From Pirellula sp. (GTDB lineage: Bacteria > Planctomycetota > Planctomycetia > Pirellulales > PNKZ01), in contig PNKZ01000007.1 of assembly GCA_013822735.1 (NCBI GenBank), positions 62,001-126,000 on the forward strand: 64,000 bases of DNA. Reading direction: 5' to 3'. Each line of letters opens with the position of its first letter. The stretch's first letter is position 1. The translations under genes and the position numbers were made by a program. The notes under the pieces were generated by a model. It saw nothing but the letters and a program-made list of their open reading frames with translations, was not told where the DNA came from and did no database searches. Below, in pieces: positions 53,073 to 63,108 of the stretch.

Positions 53073-55335
53073 ATTGGGCTACCGGTTGCGGCGGGACCTC
53101 TTCGTGGCTGGTTCGTCGAATGCCCTGTTTTACCGGGGGATAGGAGGCGACGAAAGAGGCCGCGGCACCGGTGAGTTCGCCGGGAAGCGTGGCATCGTCG
53201 GCCGCCGAGTCGTAACCGGTGGCGCGCCCTTCCGGCTTGCCCATCGGAATGACCTTGAGCGGCTGATTCGGCGGCATCGTCGCGTCCGGCGTCGCATCGC
53301 CCGAAGGCGGAGCGATGGTCGGCACTTGCGGCGTGTTTTCCGGAGTGAGTTCGTCTTGGAAGACTTCTTCGCCCGGAACCAATTCCCCTTCGACGTACTC
53401 GCCGCCGAACGTTCCTTGGTCGATCGCACCTTGGCTAAACACCTGCGGACGGGTGAAGCCGTAGTTCAAGAACAAACCGGCGTCGCGAGCCCGAGCACGT
53501 TCCTTGGCATCGAAGTAAGCCTTGCTGGCCCAGGGCCCTTCGGCCAAGTGCACGGCGTTGTATTCCAGCAGCGAACCCTTGCGGTAGTGCACGCCGGCGA
53601 TGGCCCGATTGTAGTCGGCCAGCGATTGGAAGTAGGCTTGCTCGGCATCGGCCAACCGACGCTGGGCGTCCAAGAGTTGGTCGAGCGTGATGCGTCCCAC
53701 TTCGTAGTTCTGCTGCACGGCTTGCACTTGGCGGATGGCGGCGGCACGACGATTGAAGTTGGTTTGGCTCAGCATGTAGGTACGGTCGAGGAAGCGGATG
53801 GCTTCGCTCAGCAAGTGCGACTCTTCCAACTCTTGCTCTTGCAAGACGGCCCGTTCGCGAGCGACCTGCAACTGAGCGTTGCGTACGCCGGCGAGAGCCT
53901 GACGGAAGCCGATCGGCATGCTCAAGTTGAAGCCCATCTGCCATTCTTGGAAGTTGCCGCTGAGCAGGCTCTGCCAAGCGTACGAGGCGGGCGGCTTGCC
54001 GCCGTTGGCGGAGATCAGGTCGTCGCCCAAACCTCGCCAGCGGTAGATGGCATCGGCGTCCAAACGGGGCAGGAGGAAGTTCTTCGAAGCCGCGAGTTCC
54101 ATTTCGCGACGCTTGATCGTCCAACGTTGGCGACGGAGTTCGATGGAGCGAGCCAACGACTCTTGATTGGCTTCGGCCCAATCGAACACGATCTTCGCGG
54201 TCGTCGGTTCGTCGGCCGGGCGAATCAGGCGCCCGTCGGTCGCGGCCAGGCCCATCATGTAGCGTAGGCTGCTCTCGGCGGAGTACATGTCGCTGAGGGC
54301 TTGTTCCACTTGGCTGCGGAACAAGAAGTATTGTTCGCGTGATTGTGCTTCTTGAGCGGCATCGGCGGCCCCGGCTTGCGCCATGGCATGCACCTTACGC
54401 CACGTTTGCAACGAGCTATCGCGACCGACCACGTTGGCGTCGAGGCGACGGTAGGCGAAGTACAAGTTCCAGTAGGCGCTTTCGACGTCGTTCACGAGAT
54501 TGCGAACGCCGATTTCAAAGTCGGCCAGCGCGATATCCGTGTTGATGCGAGCGATCACGACGCCGTTGTAGACGCCGGGTGTGGAGTTCGGTCCGGCGAT
54601 GCGGTTGAAATCGACGCCGCCGCCTTGCAACAACGGATGGGTGAATTCCACTTCCGCTTGAGCGGTCCAGACGCTGGGGAACTGATTGGACGGGTTATTG
54701 TTCCACTCGTAGTTCGTCGATTGGCGAGCGAAGAACCGAGTGCCCGAGGCGCCCGTCTTGGCAATTTGCGACGTGAAGGCGTTGGTGTCTTGGCGGAACA
54801 CGTTGCGCGAGAAGATCTGCAAGGCCGGGTTCAAGTTGATCGGACGATCGTTCTGATTCCAGAACAAGCTGCTGGTGAGTTGGGCGTCGAAGGCGCTGAG
54901 GGCCGCTTCGGTGCCGAATCGCGGATCGCTTTCACGCAGGGCCGGAGTGTAGACCGTGCTGAAGGTGTCGGGATTTTGCAGGATGCGTGCGCTGTTGATC
55001 GATGAGACCAAGAGGTTCGACGACGTCACCGGCACGCCGCCGAGCGTTCGGAGCACCTTGCTGTTGGCCAAGGCGTTTTGCATCGCCTCTTCGAGCGAAA
55101 GCTCCCAGAACTCGCGCGGCTCGTTGTTGGCAACGGTGAGCGGCGGCAAGGCCTGCGTCACGTCGTCGAGCACGACGGTATTGACGTCGGGATACTCGAT
55201 TTCGGTCGCCGCGCCCTTATAGTGCGACAGGTTCCCGTCGTCGAAGAAATAGAATGGCCGACTCGGGGCACATCCGGAGAATGCCACGGAGAATGTGGTG
55301 ACGAGCACCAGCAGGGTTCGAGCTTGCCGCTTCAT
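52990..55335 (-). CDS. TolC-family outer-membrane lipoprotein
   Basis: A 781-residue protein with a lipobox (SVAFSGC, Cys about residue 21). A core of about 120-610 is made of long TolC/OEP helical repeats (e.g. IGVRNLVNDVESAYWNLYFAYRRLDANVVGRDSSLQTW and YEVGRITLDQLLDAQRRLADAEQAYFQSLADYNRAIAGV). An acidic Pro-rich tail of about 170 residues follows. TolC proteins are outer-membrane exit ducts for efflux or type I secretion; no membrane-fusion protein or pump gene is adjacent. It overlaps the WYL gene by 83 bp on the same strand. Confidence 0.9.
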   Translation of the reverse strand: MKRQARTLLVLVTTFSVAFSGCAPSRPFYFFDDGNLSHYKGAATEIEYPDVNTVVLDDVTQALPPLTVANNEPREFWELSLEEAMQNALANSKVLRTLGGVPVTSSNLLVSSINSARILQNPDTFSTVYTPALRESDPRFGTEAALSAFDAQLTSSLFWNQNDRPINLNPALQIFSRNVFRQDTNAFTSQIAKTGASGTRFFARQSTNYEWNNNPSNQFPSVWTAQAEVEFTHPLLQGGGVDFNRIAGPNSTPGVYNGVVIARINTDIALADFEIGVRNLVNDVESAYWNLYFAYRRLDANVVGRDSSLQTWRKVHAMAQAGAADAAQEAQSREQYFLFRSQVEQALSDMYSAESSLRYMMGLAATDGRLIRPADEPTTAKIVFDWAEANQESLARSIELRRQRWTIKRREMELAASKNFLLPRLDADAIYRWRGLGDDLISANGGKPPASYAWQSLLSGNFQEWQMGFNLSMPIGFRQALAGVRNAQLQVARERAVLQEQELEESHLLSEAIRFLDRTYMLSQTNFNRRAAAIRQVQAVQQNYEVGRITLDQLLDAQRRLADAEQAYFQSLADYNRAIAGVHYRKGSLLEYNAVHLAEGPWASKAYFDAKERARARDAGLFLNYGFTRPQVFSQGAIDQGTFGGEYVEGELVPGEEVFQDELTPENTPQVPTIAPPSGDATPDATMPPNQPLKVIPMGKPEGRATGYDSAADDATLPGELTGAAASFVASYPPVKQGIRRTSHEEVPPQPVAQYEGREGRTAAGISRTTAVGPRGERGGS

Positions 55336-55666
55336 GGGAGGGTCGCATCCTTGCTGAATCTTGAATCCCTTCGGTGGTCACCGCGGCGGATCGACGCGAG
55401 CGTCGAAACCCGGAACTTTCACCGAGCCCCAATCCATAACGTTGAAGTGAAACCACTCAACGTGCGCCCCCCGGCACAGAATGCGGCAGGGTAGTTATCG
55501 GACCTACAATCCGAAAACTTGGAGCAATCGACACATTCGGCAAAGTTTTCCTGGTTGGAACAAACGCCGCCCCGCAGAAATACGGGGGAGAAGAAGAGAA
55601 AAAGCACGCAGACCGCGAGGATCTGCGTGCTCAGGATGCTTTCAGCGATGTGAAGGCAGGCGAAGC
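55336..55666. other. Region between TolC and cytochrome/WD40 genes
   Basis: 331 bp with a terminator at its right side. The left part is presumably the TolC leader. I saw no additional gene. Confidence 0.5.
55591..55631 (-). terminator. Intrinsic terminator of the surface/cytochrome gene block
   Basis: On the minus strand agcacgcaga (55622-55631) pairs with tctgcgtgct (55603-55612), followed by TTTTTCTC. It lies 36 bp downstream of the 749-residue cytochrome/WD40 gene and probably ends the whole operon. Confidence 0.85.
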
Positions 55667-57916
55667 TTAGCGGGCAGCGCTAGCTTGGGCGTTGTTCGAT
55701 TTATCGAACTCGGCCTTGTCGGCCGCGGCACGTTGGGCGGCTTGGCGGGTGCCGGCGGCTGCATCACCGGCCGTCTTGGCCACGGCCGCTTTGTCTGCCG
55801 CGACCTTATCCGCCGCGGCTTTCGCGGCGTTCACCTTGGCGATGGCTTCTTGCAGCGGCTTTAGTTGCGGCTGCAAACCTCGCAGAGCATTGCCGGCGTC
55901 GACGATGGCTTTGCGGTGCCCCTCCAAATCGGCGTTGGCTTTGGCAACAAGCTGGTCGGCGGCGGCCGAGTCCGTGGTCAATTGCTTGACCTTCGCTTGG
56001 GCGTCGGCCAAGGCTTTTGCGGCGTCGGCAATTTGCGCCGTCCGTTGTGCAGCTTCCGCCTTCGTGTTTTCGAGCCGCTTCTGTACGGCCGGAAGTGCGG
56101 CATCTTTCTTATCTGCCGTGAGCTTGGCGATCTCTTCTTCAAGCTTCTTCACGCCGGCAGCCGAGGTTGCCAGAGCATCGGTACGTTGTTTGACGGTCAA
56201 AGCGGCACGCGACTCGGTGCCCTTCGCGTCGGTCAACGCCCGTCGAACCTCCCCCGCCTTTTGCTGCGCCGCCTTGAGCGCCGCTTGCTTCACGGGCAAG
56301 TCCTTATCCAGCTGCGGCCGCAAGGCTTCTAAACGTTTGACTTCCGCTGCGGCGTCGGCCGCCTTCTTCACGGCCGCTTGAGCCGCGGCTCCGGCAGCTT
56401 CGGCGCCTTTCTTGGCCGCTTCGGCGTCGGCGGCCGCGGCCTGTGCAACCTTCTCCGCTTCCGCAGCCTGCTGAGTAGCGTAAATCACCATCTGATCGAG
56501 CGGCAGCGGATTGAGCAGCAACTTGCCGACGGTCTTCCCCGTGGCCGCGTCGAAAATGCGACCTTCGCCCGTCCAATCGCCGGCGATCACGCGCTTCGAA
56601 TCGTACGCCAGCACCGCATCCAACACCATGTCGGGCATCGCTTCGCACGTGGCGAGCGCCTTGCCGTCGATATTCCACACCTTGCAAAGTTTGTCACGGC
56701 CGGCCGTCACCAAGGTGCCGTTCGGCGAGAATTCGACCGACTGCGATCCGCCGGCATTGGCGGCCCAGGTCTTTACTTGCTTGCCGTTTTCCATTTCCCA
56801 GAGCCGTAGCGAGCCGTCTTCGCTCACCGAAGCCAAGAGGTTTGAATCCGAGCGCCAGCTCACGTCGGTAATCGCCGCGGTATGGCCGGTGAGGTTTTGA
56901 TACTCGCGGCCCCCTTCCGATTCCCAAATCATCAGTCCCGCGCTGCGGTCGGCCGTCGCCAGCAAAATACCATCAGGGCTAAATTCGATCGCCGTCACCC
57001 AATCGGTGTGCTTCTTCATTTCGTATTCAAGCGAACCGTCGGCGACGCTGAAGACCCGTACCATCTTCTTCGGGCCGCCGAGGGCCACGCGCGACAAGTC
57101 GCTGCTGACGTCGGCCGCGAGCACCACGTCGAGTTCGTCGCCGACTTCCGTAATGCGTTCACCGCTCTTAACGTTGTAGAGCACCACTTTGCCCGACGAA
57201 CCGCCGCGCCCGCCGCCGGCAAGCAGCACCGAACCGTCGCGGCTAAACTTCAAAATGTGCGGCACGCCTTCCGGGTAGGCCAGAATCGTGAGCAGTTCAC
57301 CGGTGTCGGTGTTATGGAGCATGATCTGCTTTTGTCCGGCGACGGCGACCAGCGGAGCCCAAGGGCTCGCGGCCATGGCAGTCGACGCTCCGGCACGCGA
57401 CGTCGCCACAAACGGCTGACGTCGGAACTTTTCCGGCATCGCCGGCGGACCGCTCGGCTTGTTGCCCGCAGTCGTGGCAAGTTCCAGGCTGACCTTCGGC
57501 TTGATCTTCGCCTTCGATCCGGAATTCTCCAGCGCACCGCCGACGATCCATTGCTTGATCAAGTTCAGCTGCGCTTCGGCAATCTTATCTTGGTTCGGCG
57601 GCATCTTGGGTGTTTCCAAGTGGGCCACCAATGCGTAGAGCCGCGAGCTCTCCACGTCGCCGGCAATCACACACTCGCCCCCCGCCCCGCCCGCCATGGT
57701 GCGCGCGTACGAGTCGAGAGCCAAGTCGCTCTTCGCTTCATTCTGGTTGTGGCAAGTGAAGCACGCTGCGCGGAAGATCGGCTGGATATGTTCGTCGTAC
57801 GTCACTTTCGGCGCGACTTTAGGATCGGCCGGCTTTTCATCCGCCGCGAACGCGACGGAAGCACTCCAACCGAATGCGACGGACAAAACGGCGCCCAGAA
57901 CGATGCGAATTGGCAT
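55667..57916 (-). CDS. Planctomycete cytochrome c-WD40-coiled-coil fusion protein
   Basis: A 749-residue exported protein. After the signal peptide (MPIRIVLGAVLSVAFGWSASVAFA) comes a PSCyt1-type cytochrome domain (about 30-115) with the heme motif CFTCH and METPKMPPNQDKI-like region. Residues about 150-450 form WD40 beta-propeller repeats (e.g. HTDWVTAIEFSPDGILLATADRSAGLMIWES and HTAAITDVSWRSDSNLLASVSEDGSLRLWEME). The last about 250 residues are Ala/Lys/Glu-rich, probably coiled coil (AAQAAVKKAADAAAEVKRLEALRPQLDKDLPVKQAALKAA). It is the last gene of the minus-strand block. ATG 57916 gives the signal peptide. Confidence 0.9.
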   Translation of the reverse strand: MPIRIVLGAVLSVAFGWSASVAFAADEKPADPKVAPKVTYDEHIQPIFRAACFTCHNQNEAKSDLALDSYARTMAGGAGGECVIAGDVESSRLYALVAHLETPKMPPNQDKIAEAQLNLIKQWIVGGALENSGSKAKIKPKVSLELATTAGNKPSGPPAMPEKFRRQPFVATSRAGASTAMAASPWAPLVAVAGQKQIMLHNTDTGELLTILAYPEGVPHILKFSRDGSVLLAGGGRGGSSGKVVLYNVKSGERITEVGDELDVVLAADVSSDLSRVALGGPKKMVRVFSVADGSLEYEMKKHTDWVTAIEFSPDGILLATADRSAGLMIWESEGGREYQNLTGHTAAITDVSWRSDSNLLASVSEDGSLRLWEMENGKQVKTWAANAGGSQSVEFSPNGTLVTAGRDKLCKVWNIDGKALATCEAMPDMVLDAVLAYDSKRVIAGDWTGEGRIFDAATGKTVGKLLLNPLPLDQMVIYATQQAAEAEKVAQAAAADAEAAKKGAEAAGAAAQAAVKKAADAAAEVKRLEALRPQLDKDLPVKQAALKAAQQKAGEVRRALTDAKGTESRAALTVKQRTDALATSAAGVKKLEEEIAKLTADKKDAALPAVQKRLENTKAEAAQRTAQIADAAKALADAQAKVKQLTTDSAAADQLVAKANADLEGHRKAIVDAGNALRGLQPQLKPLQEAIAKVNAAKAAADKVAADKAAVAKTAGDAAAGTRQAAQRAAADKAEFDKSNNAQASAAR

Positions 57917-57985
57917 GGAACTACTCAAGGCGGGAAGCGGGAAGTGCGGTGACGACGGCGAAACCAACAATCGCGAACGCAAAAC

Positions 57986-60496
57986 TTAGTGGTTGAACAC
58001 GAACTCGCGCGAATTCAGAACGGCCCAGAAAATGTCGTTGTAGACCTTCGCTTGTTCGCCCTTATCGGCGGGCACGAGCGCGACCAACTTCGCGGTCTCT
58101 TCCGCGGTCGGCTTACGCGTGAGCGCCCGCACGTAGATTTTTTCGATGATCTGCGGTCCGGCCAGCCCTTCCTTTATCCAGCGTTGGATCAGGCCCCCTT
58201 GCGCGATCTTTCCTTCCACGGTCGGGCCGTTCAGCAGGTGCAACGATTGCGAGAGCGACGGATCCGCTTTCACGTCCGCGGCACACACCGTCAATCGCGG
58301 CGAGCGTCCGAACGTATCGAGGAAGTAGCTCGACGTGTTGCCGTCGGCAATTTGCACGGCTCGGCCGCCGACCGGCAGACGTTGGAACTTATCCTTCGTT
58401 TCCGTCACTTGCGTGATGATGTCCAGCAGGCTTTCGGCGCGCACGCGTCGCACGGTCGAGTGCGAGAAGTTCTTCTCGTCCGACGCGTTGCTCTCGTTGT
58501 GCGTTCCGGCCCGTTGATACGTGTTCGAATTGCAAATGTCTCGGACCAGCTTGCGGAAGTCGTACTTGTATTCCACCAGCTTCGTCCCCATCGCCTTGAG
58601 CAGTTCCGGATTCGTCGCCGGGTTGCTGATGCGAATGTCGTCGACCGGCTCGATAATGCCCATGCCGAAGAAGTGGTCCCACACGCGGTTGGCGATGTTC
58701 AAGCCGAAGAACGGGTTGTCGCCGGCCGTGAGCCACTTGGCCAAGATGGCGCGGCGATCTTCACCCGGCTTAATTTCCGGCACCGCCCCGCCGAGGAACT
58801 TCGGCGTCATGCGTTGCTTCGTCACCGGATTCGAGGTTTCGCCCGAAGCCCGGTTGTAGACGACGATATCGCGATAGTCTTCCGTTTGCTTACGGCCGAC
58901 TTGCGAGAAGAACGCGGCAAAGCTGTAGTAGTCGTCCATCGTCCAACGATCGAACGGATGGTTGTGGCATTGGGCGCATTGGGTGCGAATGCCGAAGAAG
59001 ACCTGCGCCGTGTTTTCGGCGGTCTTCAGCAAGTCGTTTTCCACTTGGTAGTAGTTCACGGCCGGCGTGTTAAACGCGCTACCGCTCGAAGCCAACAAAT
59101 CTTGCACCATCTGGTCGAGCGGCACATTGTTGGAAATCTGCGCGGTGAGCCAATCGGCGTAGGCCAAGGCGGCCTTGGTGCTCACTTGGTTTTGCTTCGT
59201 ACGCACCATGAGGATCTCGGCCCACTTCATGGCCCAGATTTCCGCAAACTCTTTCCGCTCCAGCAGCCGGTCGACGAGTTTCGCCCGCTTTTGCACGTCC
59301 TTATCGTTCATGAACGTGGCAAACTCTTCTTCCGTCGGCAGCAAACCGGTGATGTCGAGCGTCACGCGGCGGAGAAACACTTCATCGCTGCAGAGTTCGC
59401 TCGGAATGATGCGCAACTTGTTGAGCTTCGCGTCGACCAATTCATCGATGTAGTTCACCGGCGTCGCCGCGGGCTTCGAGTACTTCAGATCCTTCGGCAA
59501 CACTAAGAGCTGGCTGCCGATCGTGTGCGTGTCGTAGCGGGCCATCACAAACGCTTCGCCGCGGTTCGAGGCCGTCACCAAGCCGGCTTCATTGATCGGG
59601 GCGGAGTTGTCGTTGTTCGTGAGGAACACGGCCAAGTTCGTCACGTCGCGATCGGTGCCGTCGGCGTACACGGCGCGAGCCACCATTTGTTGGGTCGCTC
59701 CGGCGCCTTCGAGCACGGCGGTCGGCGGATACAGTTCCAAGCGCACCACCTTCGGCACTTCCGTCGCGTCGAGCGGGGCGCCGTTCTTCAACCAATCCAA
59801 GAGCGTCTTGTAGTATTCGCTCGAACGTTCAAAGCGCTTGCCGCCGGTGTGCGGCACCGAGCCGTCGTTCTTTTCGAGCAGCAGGCTTTCTTCCGGCACC
59901 GCCAAGTTGATCCGGCGGTTGCCCAGCTCATGCGTGATCCGCATGTGATCTCCCTTCGGATCGTAACCGAAGAGCGAGAGCATGAAGCCGTCTTTGCCGC
60001 GAGCCGCGCCGTGGCAGCTGCCCGTATTGCAACCGGAGCGCATGAATACCGGCATCACATCCAAGTGGAAGCTGACCGGGCGATCCACGGTCGCATCCTT
60101 CACCACCAACGGAATTTCCGATTTGAACGCGCCATAGCTGACGTTGAGCTTCGTCGTGCCGTCGGCCGTCGGGTAGACGGTGAATTGCTCGATCCGCGCG
60201 AGCTTCGCATCCGCCGGCGCAACCTGCGCGTCCTTGGTCACGTCGAGCGTGACGCCGTCGGCTCGGGTTGCGAGTACGACAAAGCGTTGACGATCGACTT
60301 TTGTCGCGAGGTTGACGTCGGGCGGGAAGAATTCGACCTTCACGATCGCCTTAGCGTCGGCAGGCTTCGCTTCCCCCACGGGCGACGGAGCGGCCTGTAC
60401 CGAAACGGCCTGCGCCGTAGCGGCGATACCGATTGCCAAGCTGCAAATGCTTGCACCGAGTCGTACGGTTAGCGATTTCTTTCCGTAGTTCTTCAC
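57986..60496 (-). CDS. DUF1549/DUF1553 planctomycete cytochrome-type protein
   Basis: An 836-residue exported protein. The signal peptide (VRLGASICSLAIGIAATAQA) is followed by a heme-like motif SGCNTGSCHG (Cys-x4-Cys-His, unlike CxxCH) near residue 155 and a Big-2-like domain (AVYADGTDRDVTNLAVFLTNNDNSAPINEAGLVTA, about 275-330). The DUF1549 domain includes a canonical CAQCHNHPFDRWT (about 485), and DUF1553 occupies the C-terminal third. The protein type is confined to planctomycetes and relatives. Start GTG 60496 follows GAGGAG by 6 nt; a GTG at 60514 is also open. The cluster order suggests co-transcription with DUF1501. Confidence 0.9.
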   Translation of the reverse strand: MKNYGKKSLTVRLGASICSLAIGIAATAQAVSVQAAPSPVGEAKPADAKAIVKVEFFPPDVNLATKVDRQRFVVLATRADGVTLDVTKDAQVAPADAKLARIEQFTVYPTADGTTKLNVSYGAFKSEIPLVVKDATVDRPVSFHLDVMPVFMRSGCNTGSCHGAARGKDGFMLSLFGYDPKGDHMRITHELGNRRINLAVPEESLLLEKNDGSVPHTGGKRFERSSEYYKTLLDWLKNGAPLDATEVPKVVRLELYPPTAVLEGAGATQQMVARAVYADGTDRDVTNLAVFLTNNDNSAPINEAGLVTASNRGEAFVMARYDTHTIGSQLLVLPKDLKYSKPAATPVNYIDELVDAKLNKLRIIPSELCSDEVFLRRVTLDITGLLPTEEEFATFMNDKDVQKRAKLVDRLLERKEFAEIWAMKWAEILMVRTKQNQVSTKAALAYADWLTAQISNNVPLDQMVQDLLASSGSAFNTPAVNYYQVENDLLKTAENTAQVFFGIRTQCAQCHNHPFDRWTMDDYYSFAAFFSQVGRKQTEDYRDIVVYNRASGETSNPVTKQRMTPKFLGGAVPEIKPGEDRRAILAKWLTAGDNPFFGLNIANRVWDHFFGMGIIEPVDDIRISNPATNPELLKAMGTKLVEYKYDFRKLVRDICNSNTYQRAGTHNESNASDEKNFSHSTVRRVRAESLLDIITQVTETKDKFQRLPVGGRAVQIADGNTSSYFLDTFGRSPRLTVCAADVKADPSLSQSLHLLNGPTVEGKIAQGGLIQRWIKEGLAGPQIIEKIYVRALTRKPTAEETAKLVALVPADKGEQAKVYNDIFWAVLNSREFVFNH

Positions 60497-60600
60497 GTCA
60501 ATCTCCTCGCCCACGCCGGGGCTGGTTCCAAACTTTGCGATGCTAGATTTCGTATTTCGTTCGAGCGTCCACAGACGTCAACAGTCCAAGTCCAACGCGT

Positions 60601-63108
60601 TTACTTCTGGTTTTCGTTGGCAGGCGTCTTTTGCTGACGCAGCATTTCCAAACGGCTGAGCGGCTTCGCAACTGCCGGCTTGGCGGCGGCCACGGCTTGC
60701 GGCTTCACTTCCGCCGGCTTGGCGTTCGCCTTCGGCGGCAGCGGAGCGTCGACCCGAATTTCGCCCGGGCCGAACGTATGAGCGATCGGCTCCCCGTTTT
60801 GGCTCAACACCAAGCTGCAGTAGATCGCCTTATGGCGACCGGCCGGCGTCTTGGCGGTCGTCTTCACGGTGAACACCGCTTCGGTCGAGTCCTTCGTGAT
60901 TTCGACCGGTTCGCAGGTCGCTTCCGCCGGCAGGCCGACGAGTTGCACCTTGGCTTTACCGTCGAACGCGACGTTGTTCGTCACCTGAGCGACGTACGTC
61001 AATTCTTTGCCTTGCTCCGTCGCTCCGGCCTTGAAGGCGACGTCGAAGTACGGCTGACCAATCTTCAGCGTCGCGAATTGCGAGGCCGTTTCGACCGGGC
61101 CGCCGCCGACGGTCGCCGTGGCGAGCACGATGATCTTGAATTCCTTGGTTTCGGCGTTGCCGCCTGCGGTGATTTGAATCGTGCCTTCGTCCTTACCTTC
61201 GGCGATCTGCGACGAGCCGGACGAGCTGGTGCCCGGCGGGTTGTACAACATGCGGATGGCGATCGGGGCCTTGAAGTCCTTCTCACGGACCGCCTTGACG
61301 CGAAGTTCCATGGAACCGTTCTTCACGAGCGGCACCTTCGGTTCGATCACTTCGATCTTGAACGGCACCTTCTCGATGACGCCCGTCGTCAGCCGTTGGA
61401 ACGTGTGCGTAAACACGGCCCGATTGTTCTGACCGCGCACGAGCATGCTCACCTGACGAAGATGTCCTTCGACCGGCACGGCCTTCGGATCGGTCGGCTT
61501 CACGATAACGTCGGCCGCGGCGATCCCGACCGGAGCGTTTTCTTCGGCGGTGAACAACACCGGTACCGACGGCAAATTGCCGGCGACCGGAATCGTTTCA
61601 AACTTCATCCCCTTGGGCAGGCCTTGGACATCGAGCGCCAGATCGCCTCCCCAGTTTTGTCGTTGCACGTTGAGCATCACCGCGCCACGATTTCCCTTGG
61701 CGACGGGCATCGAGACATCGATGTATTGCGTCTTTTCCACCAGCGTCAACACGACGCTCGGCTCGACCGGAGTGACTTCCACGCGATAGGCGTAGTCGGG
61801 GCCTCCCGCCGCGAGCATGTCTTTGATCTGCACCGCGTACGTATCGTCGGCCGGTGCGGTGAATTTCAAGTAGCTGTCCTGGGAGCCGGAGTCGTCGTTC
61901 GTGCCGGCGCCGTTGCCGTTTGATTGACGAATAATCATGAGAACGGGATCGAGCGGCGAGCGGATACTGCGGGCATGCACGCGGACGTCGAACACTTGGC
62001 CCTTGGTCGCCTTAAACTGAAAATGGTCGACGTCGCCCGGCTTTTCAATCACGCCGTTCATGGCGATCGGAGCGTCGCAAGCCGTGGCTTGCGTACGGTC
62101 GTCGTTCGGTTCTTTTTCGACGACGTTATTAAGAGAATTCACGCGAAACACGAGCGGCGACGGAGCAACGCCCGACGCATCTTGCGGCAATACGGCCGTC
62201 GACTTTTCATCGGGAGCAAAGATCGTCGAGAGAAATTCCGGCTTGGCAGGCAGCGTGACCTTTTGCTTGAACGGGCCGGCGGGATCGCCGAGCATCGTCA
62301 CTTCCAAAGTTTCGCCCGGCTTGCCGCCGGCGGGAATCATGGCCGTCGGCCGAGGAAACGTACCGATGTGCAGGCGATAAGCGGAGCTGGCGCTGAACGT
62401 GCTCTCGCGGAGCATGACGACGTACTTGCCGTCGGCCGGAGCGAGCACCGAACAGGCGCTGTCGTGCCACACGACGGCGGCATCGTCGCTACGGGCCAAC
62501 TCGAAACGCTCCAGGTCCATGATCGCCAGATAAGGATCGAAGAACCCTCGGGCCAGGCGGATGCCTTCCACTTCGGCGGAAATCCGTTGCCCCTTCTTCG
62601 CTTCGACGACGAAGTAGTCGACATCCTCATTCTGCACGGAGCCGGCGACCGTGACGTTGAGCGGAATCGCTTGCGGGGAGGCAAACTCGCTGTTCGGCTC
62701 CTTTTCCTCGACGGTGTCCAAGGCGCCGACGCTGAACACGATCGGCATATTGGATACGCCTCCGGCCGTGCGAACGCGCAGCGCGTGGTTGCCGAGCATG
62801 CAATCGGGAGCGATCGCCAACGTGGCGGTGAACGAGTTGGCGTTCACGACGCCGGCCTTGTCCTTAATCGGCTCGATCTTCTTGACGGTGATGCCCGACT
62901 CGTAGAACAGAAGCTCCGGGGCATCGCCGATGCTATTGCCGTTGATCGTCACCTGAACTTCGGTGCCGCGTTTGGCGCCGGCCGGAACGACATTGCTAAG
63001 CCGGGGGTCGGCCGCCGTCGCCGTGAATGCGAAAGCCACGGACGTGGCGAAACAAGCGGAACGCACAAACAATCGGCAAGCGCCGATCGCGCGGAAAGAG
63101 GCACTCAT
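60601..63108 (-). CDS. Large secreted pre-peptidase-domain (PPC) protein
   Basis: An 835-residue exported protein with signal peptide (LFVRSACFATSVAFAFTATA). IPT/TIG-like and PPC-like beta domains follow: DPRLSNVVPAGAKRGTEVQVTINGNSIG (about 33-60), VEEKEPNSEFASPQAIPLNVTVAGSVQNEDVDYFVVEAKKGQRISAEVEG (about 135-185) and a second, NNVVEKEPNDDRTQATACDAPIAMNGVIEKPGDVDHFQFKA (about 325-370). The C-terminal half has more beta-sandwich segments and ends in an Ala/Lys-rich tail. It lies between the DUF1501 and DUF1549 genes in the planctomycete block; its partner is unknown. Confidence 0.85.
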   Translation of the reverse strand: MSASFRAIGACRLFVRSACFATSVAFAFTATAADPRLSNVVPAGAKRGTEVQVTINGNSIGDAPELLFYESGITVKKIEPIKDKAGVVNANSFTATLAIAPDCMLGNHALRVRTAGGVSNMPIVFSVGALDTVEEKEPNSEFASPQAIPLNVTVAGSVQNEDVDYFVVEAKKGQRISAEVEGIRLARGFFDPYLAIMDLERFELARSDDAAVVWHDSACSVLAPADGKYVVMLRESTFSASSAYRLHIGTFPRPTAMIPAGGKPGETLEVTMLGDPAGPFKQKVTLPAKPEFLSTIFAPDEKSTAVLPQDASGVAPSPLVFRVNSLNNVVEKEPNDDRTQATACDAPIAMNGVIEKPGDVDHFQFKATKGQVFDVRVHARSIRSPLDPVLMIIRQSNGNGAGTNDDSGSQDSYLKFTAPADDTYAVQIKDMLAAGGPDYAYRVEVTPVEPSVVLTLVEKTQYIDVSMPVAKGNRGAVMLNVQRQNWGGDLALDVQGLPKGMKFETIPVAGNLPSVPVLFTAEENAPVGIAAADVIVKPTDPKAVPVEGHLRQVSMLVRGQNNRAVFTHTFQRLTTGVIEKVPFKIEVIEPKVPLVKNGSMELRVKAVREKDFKAPIAIRMLYNPPGTSSSGSSQIAEGKDEGTIQITAGGNAETKEFKIIVLATATVGGGPVETASQFATLKIGQPYFDVAFKAGATEQGKELTYVAQVTNNVAFDGKAKVQLVGLPAEATCEPVEITKDSTEAVFTVKTTAKTPAGRHKAIYCSLVLSQNGEPIAHTFGPGEIRVDAPLPPKANAKPAEVKPQAVAAAKPAVAKPLSRLEMLRQQKTPANENQK

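Noticed and set aside
57989-59506. 505-residue plus-strand ORF
   Set aside because: It is antisense to the DUF1549/DUF1553 gene and its composition (many Arg/His/Val) is typical of a shadow frame.
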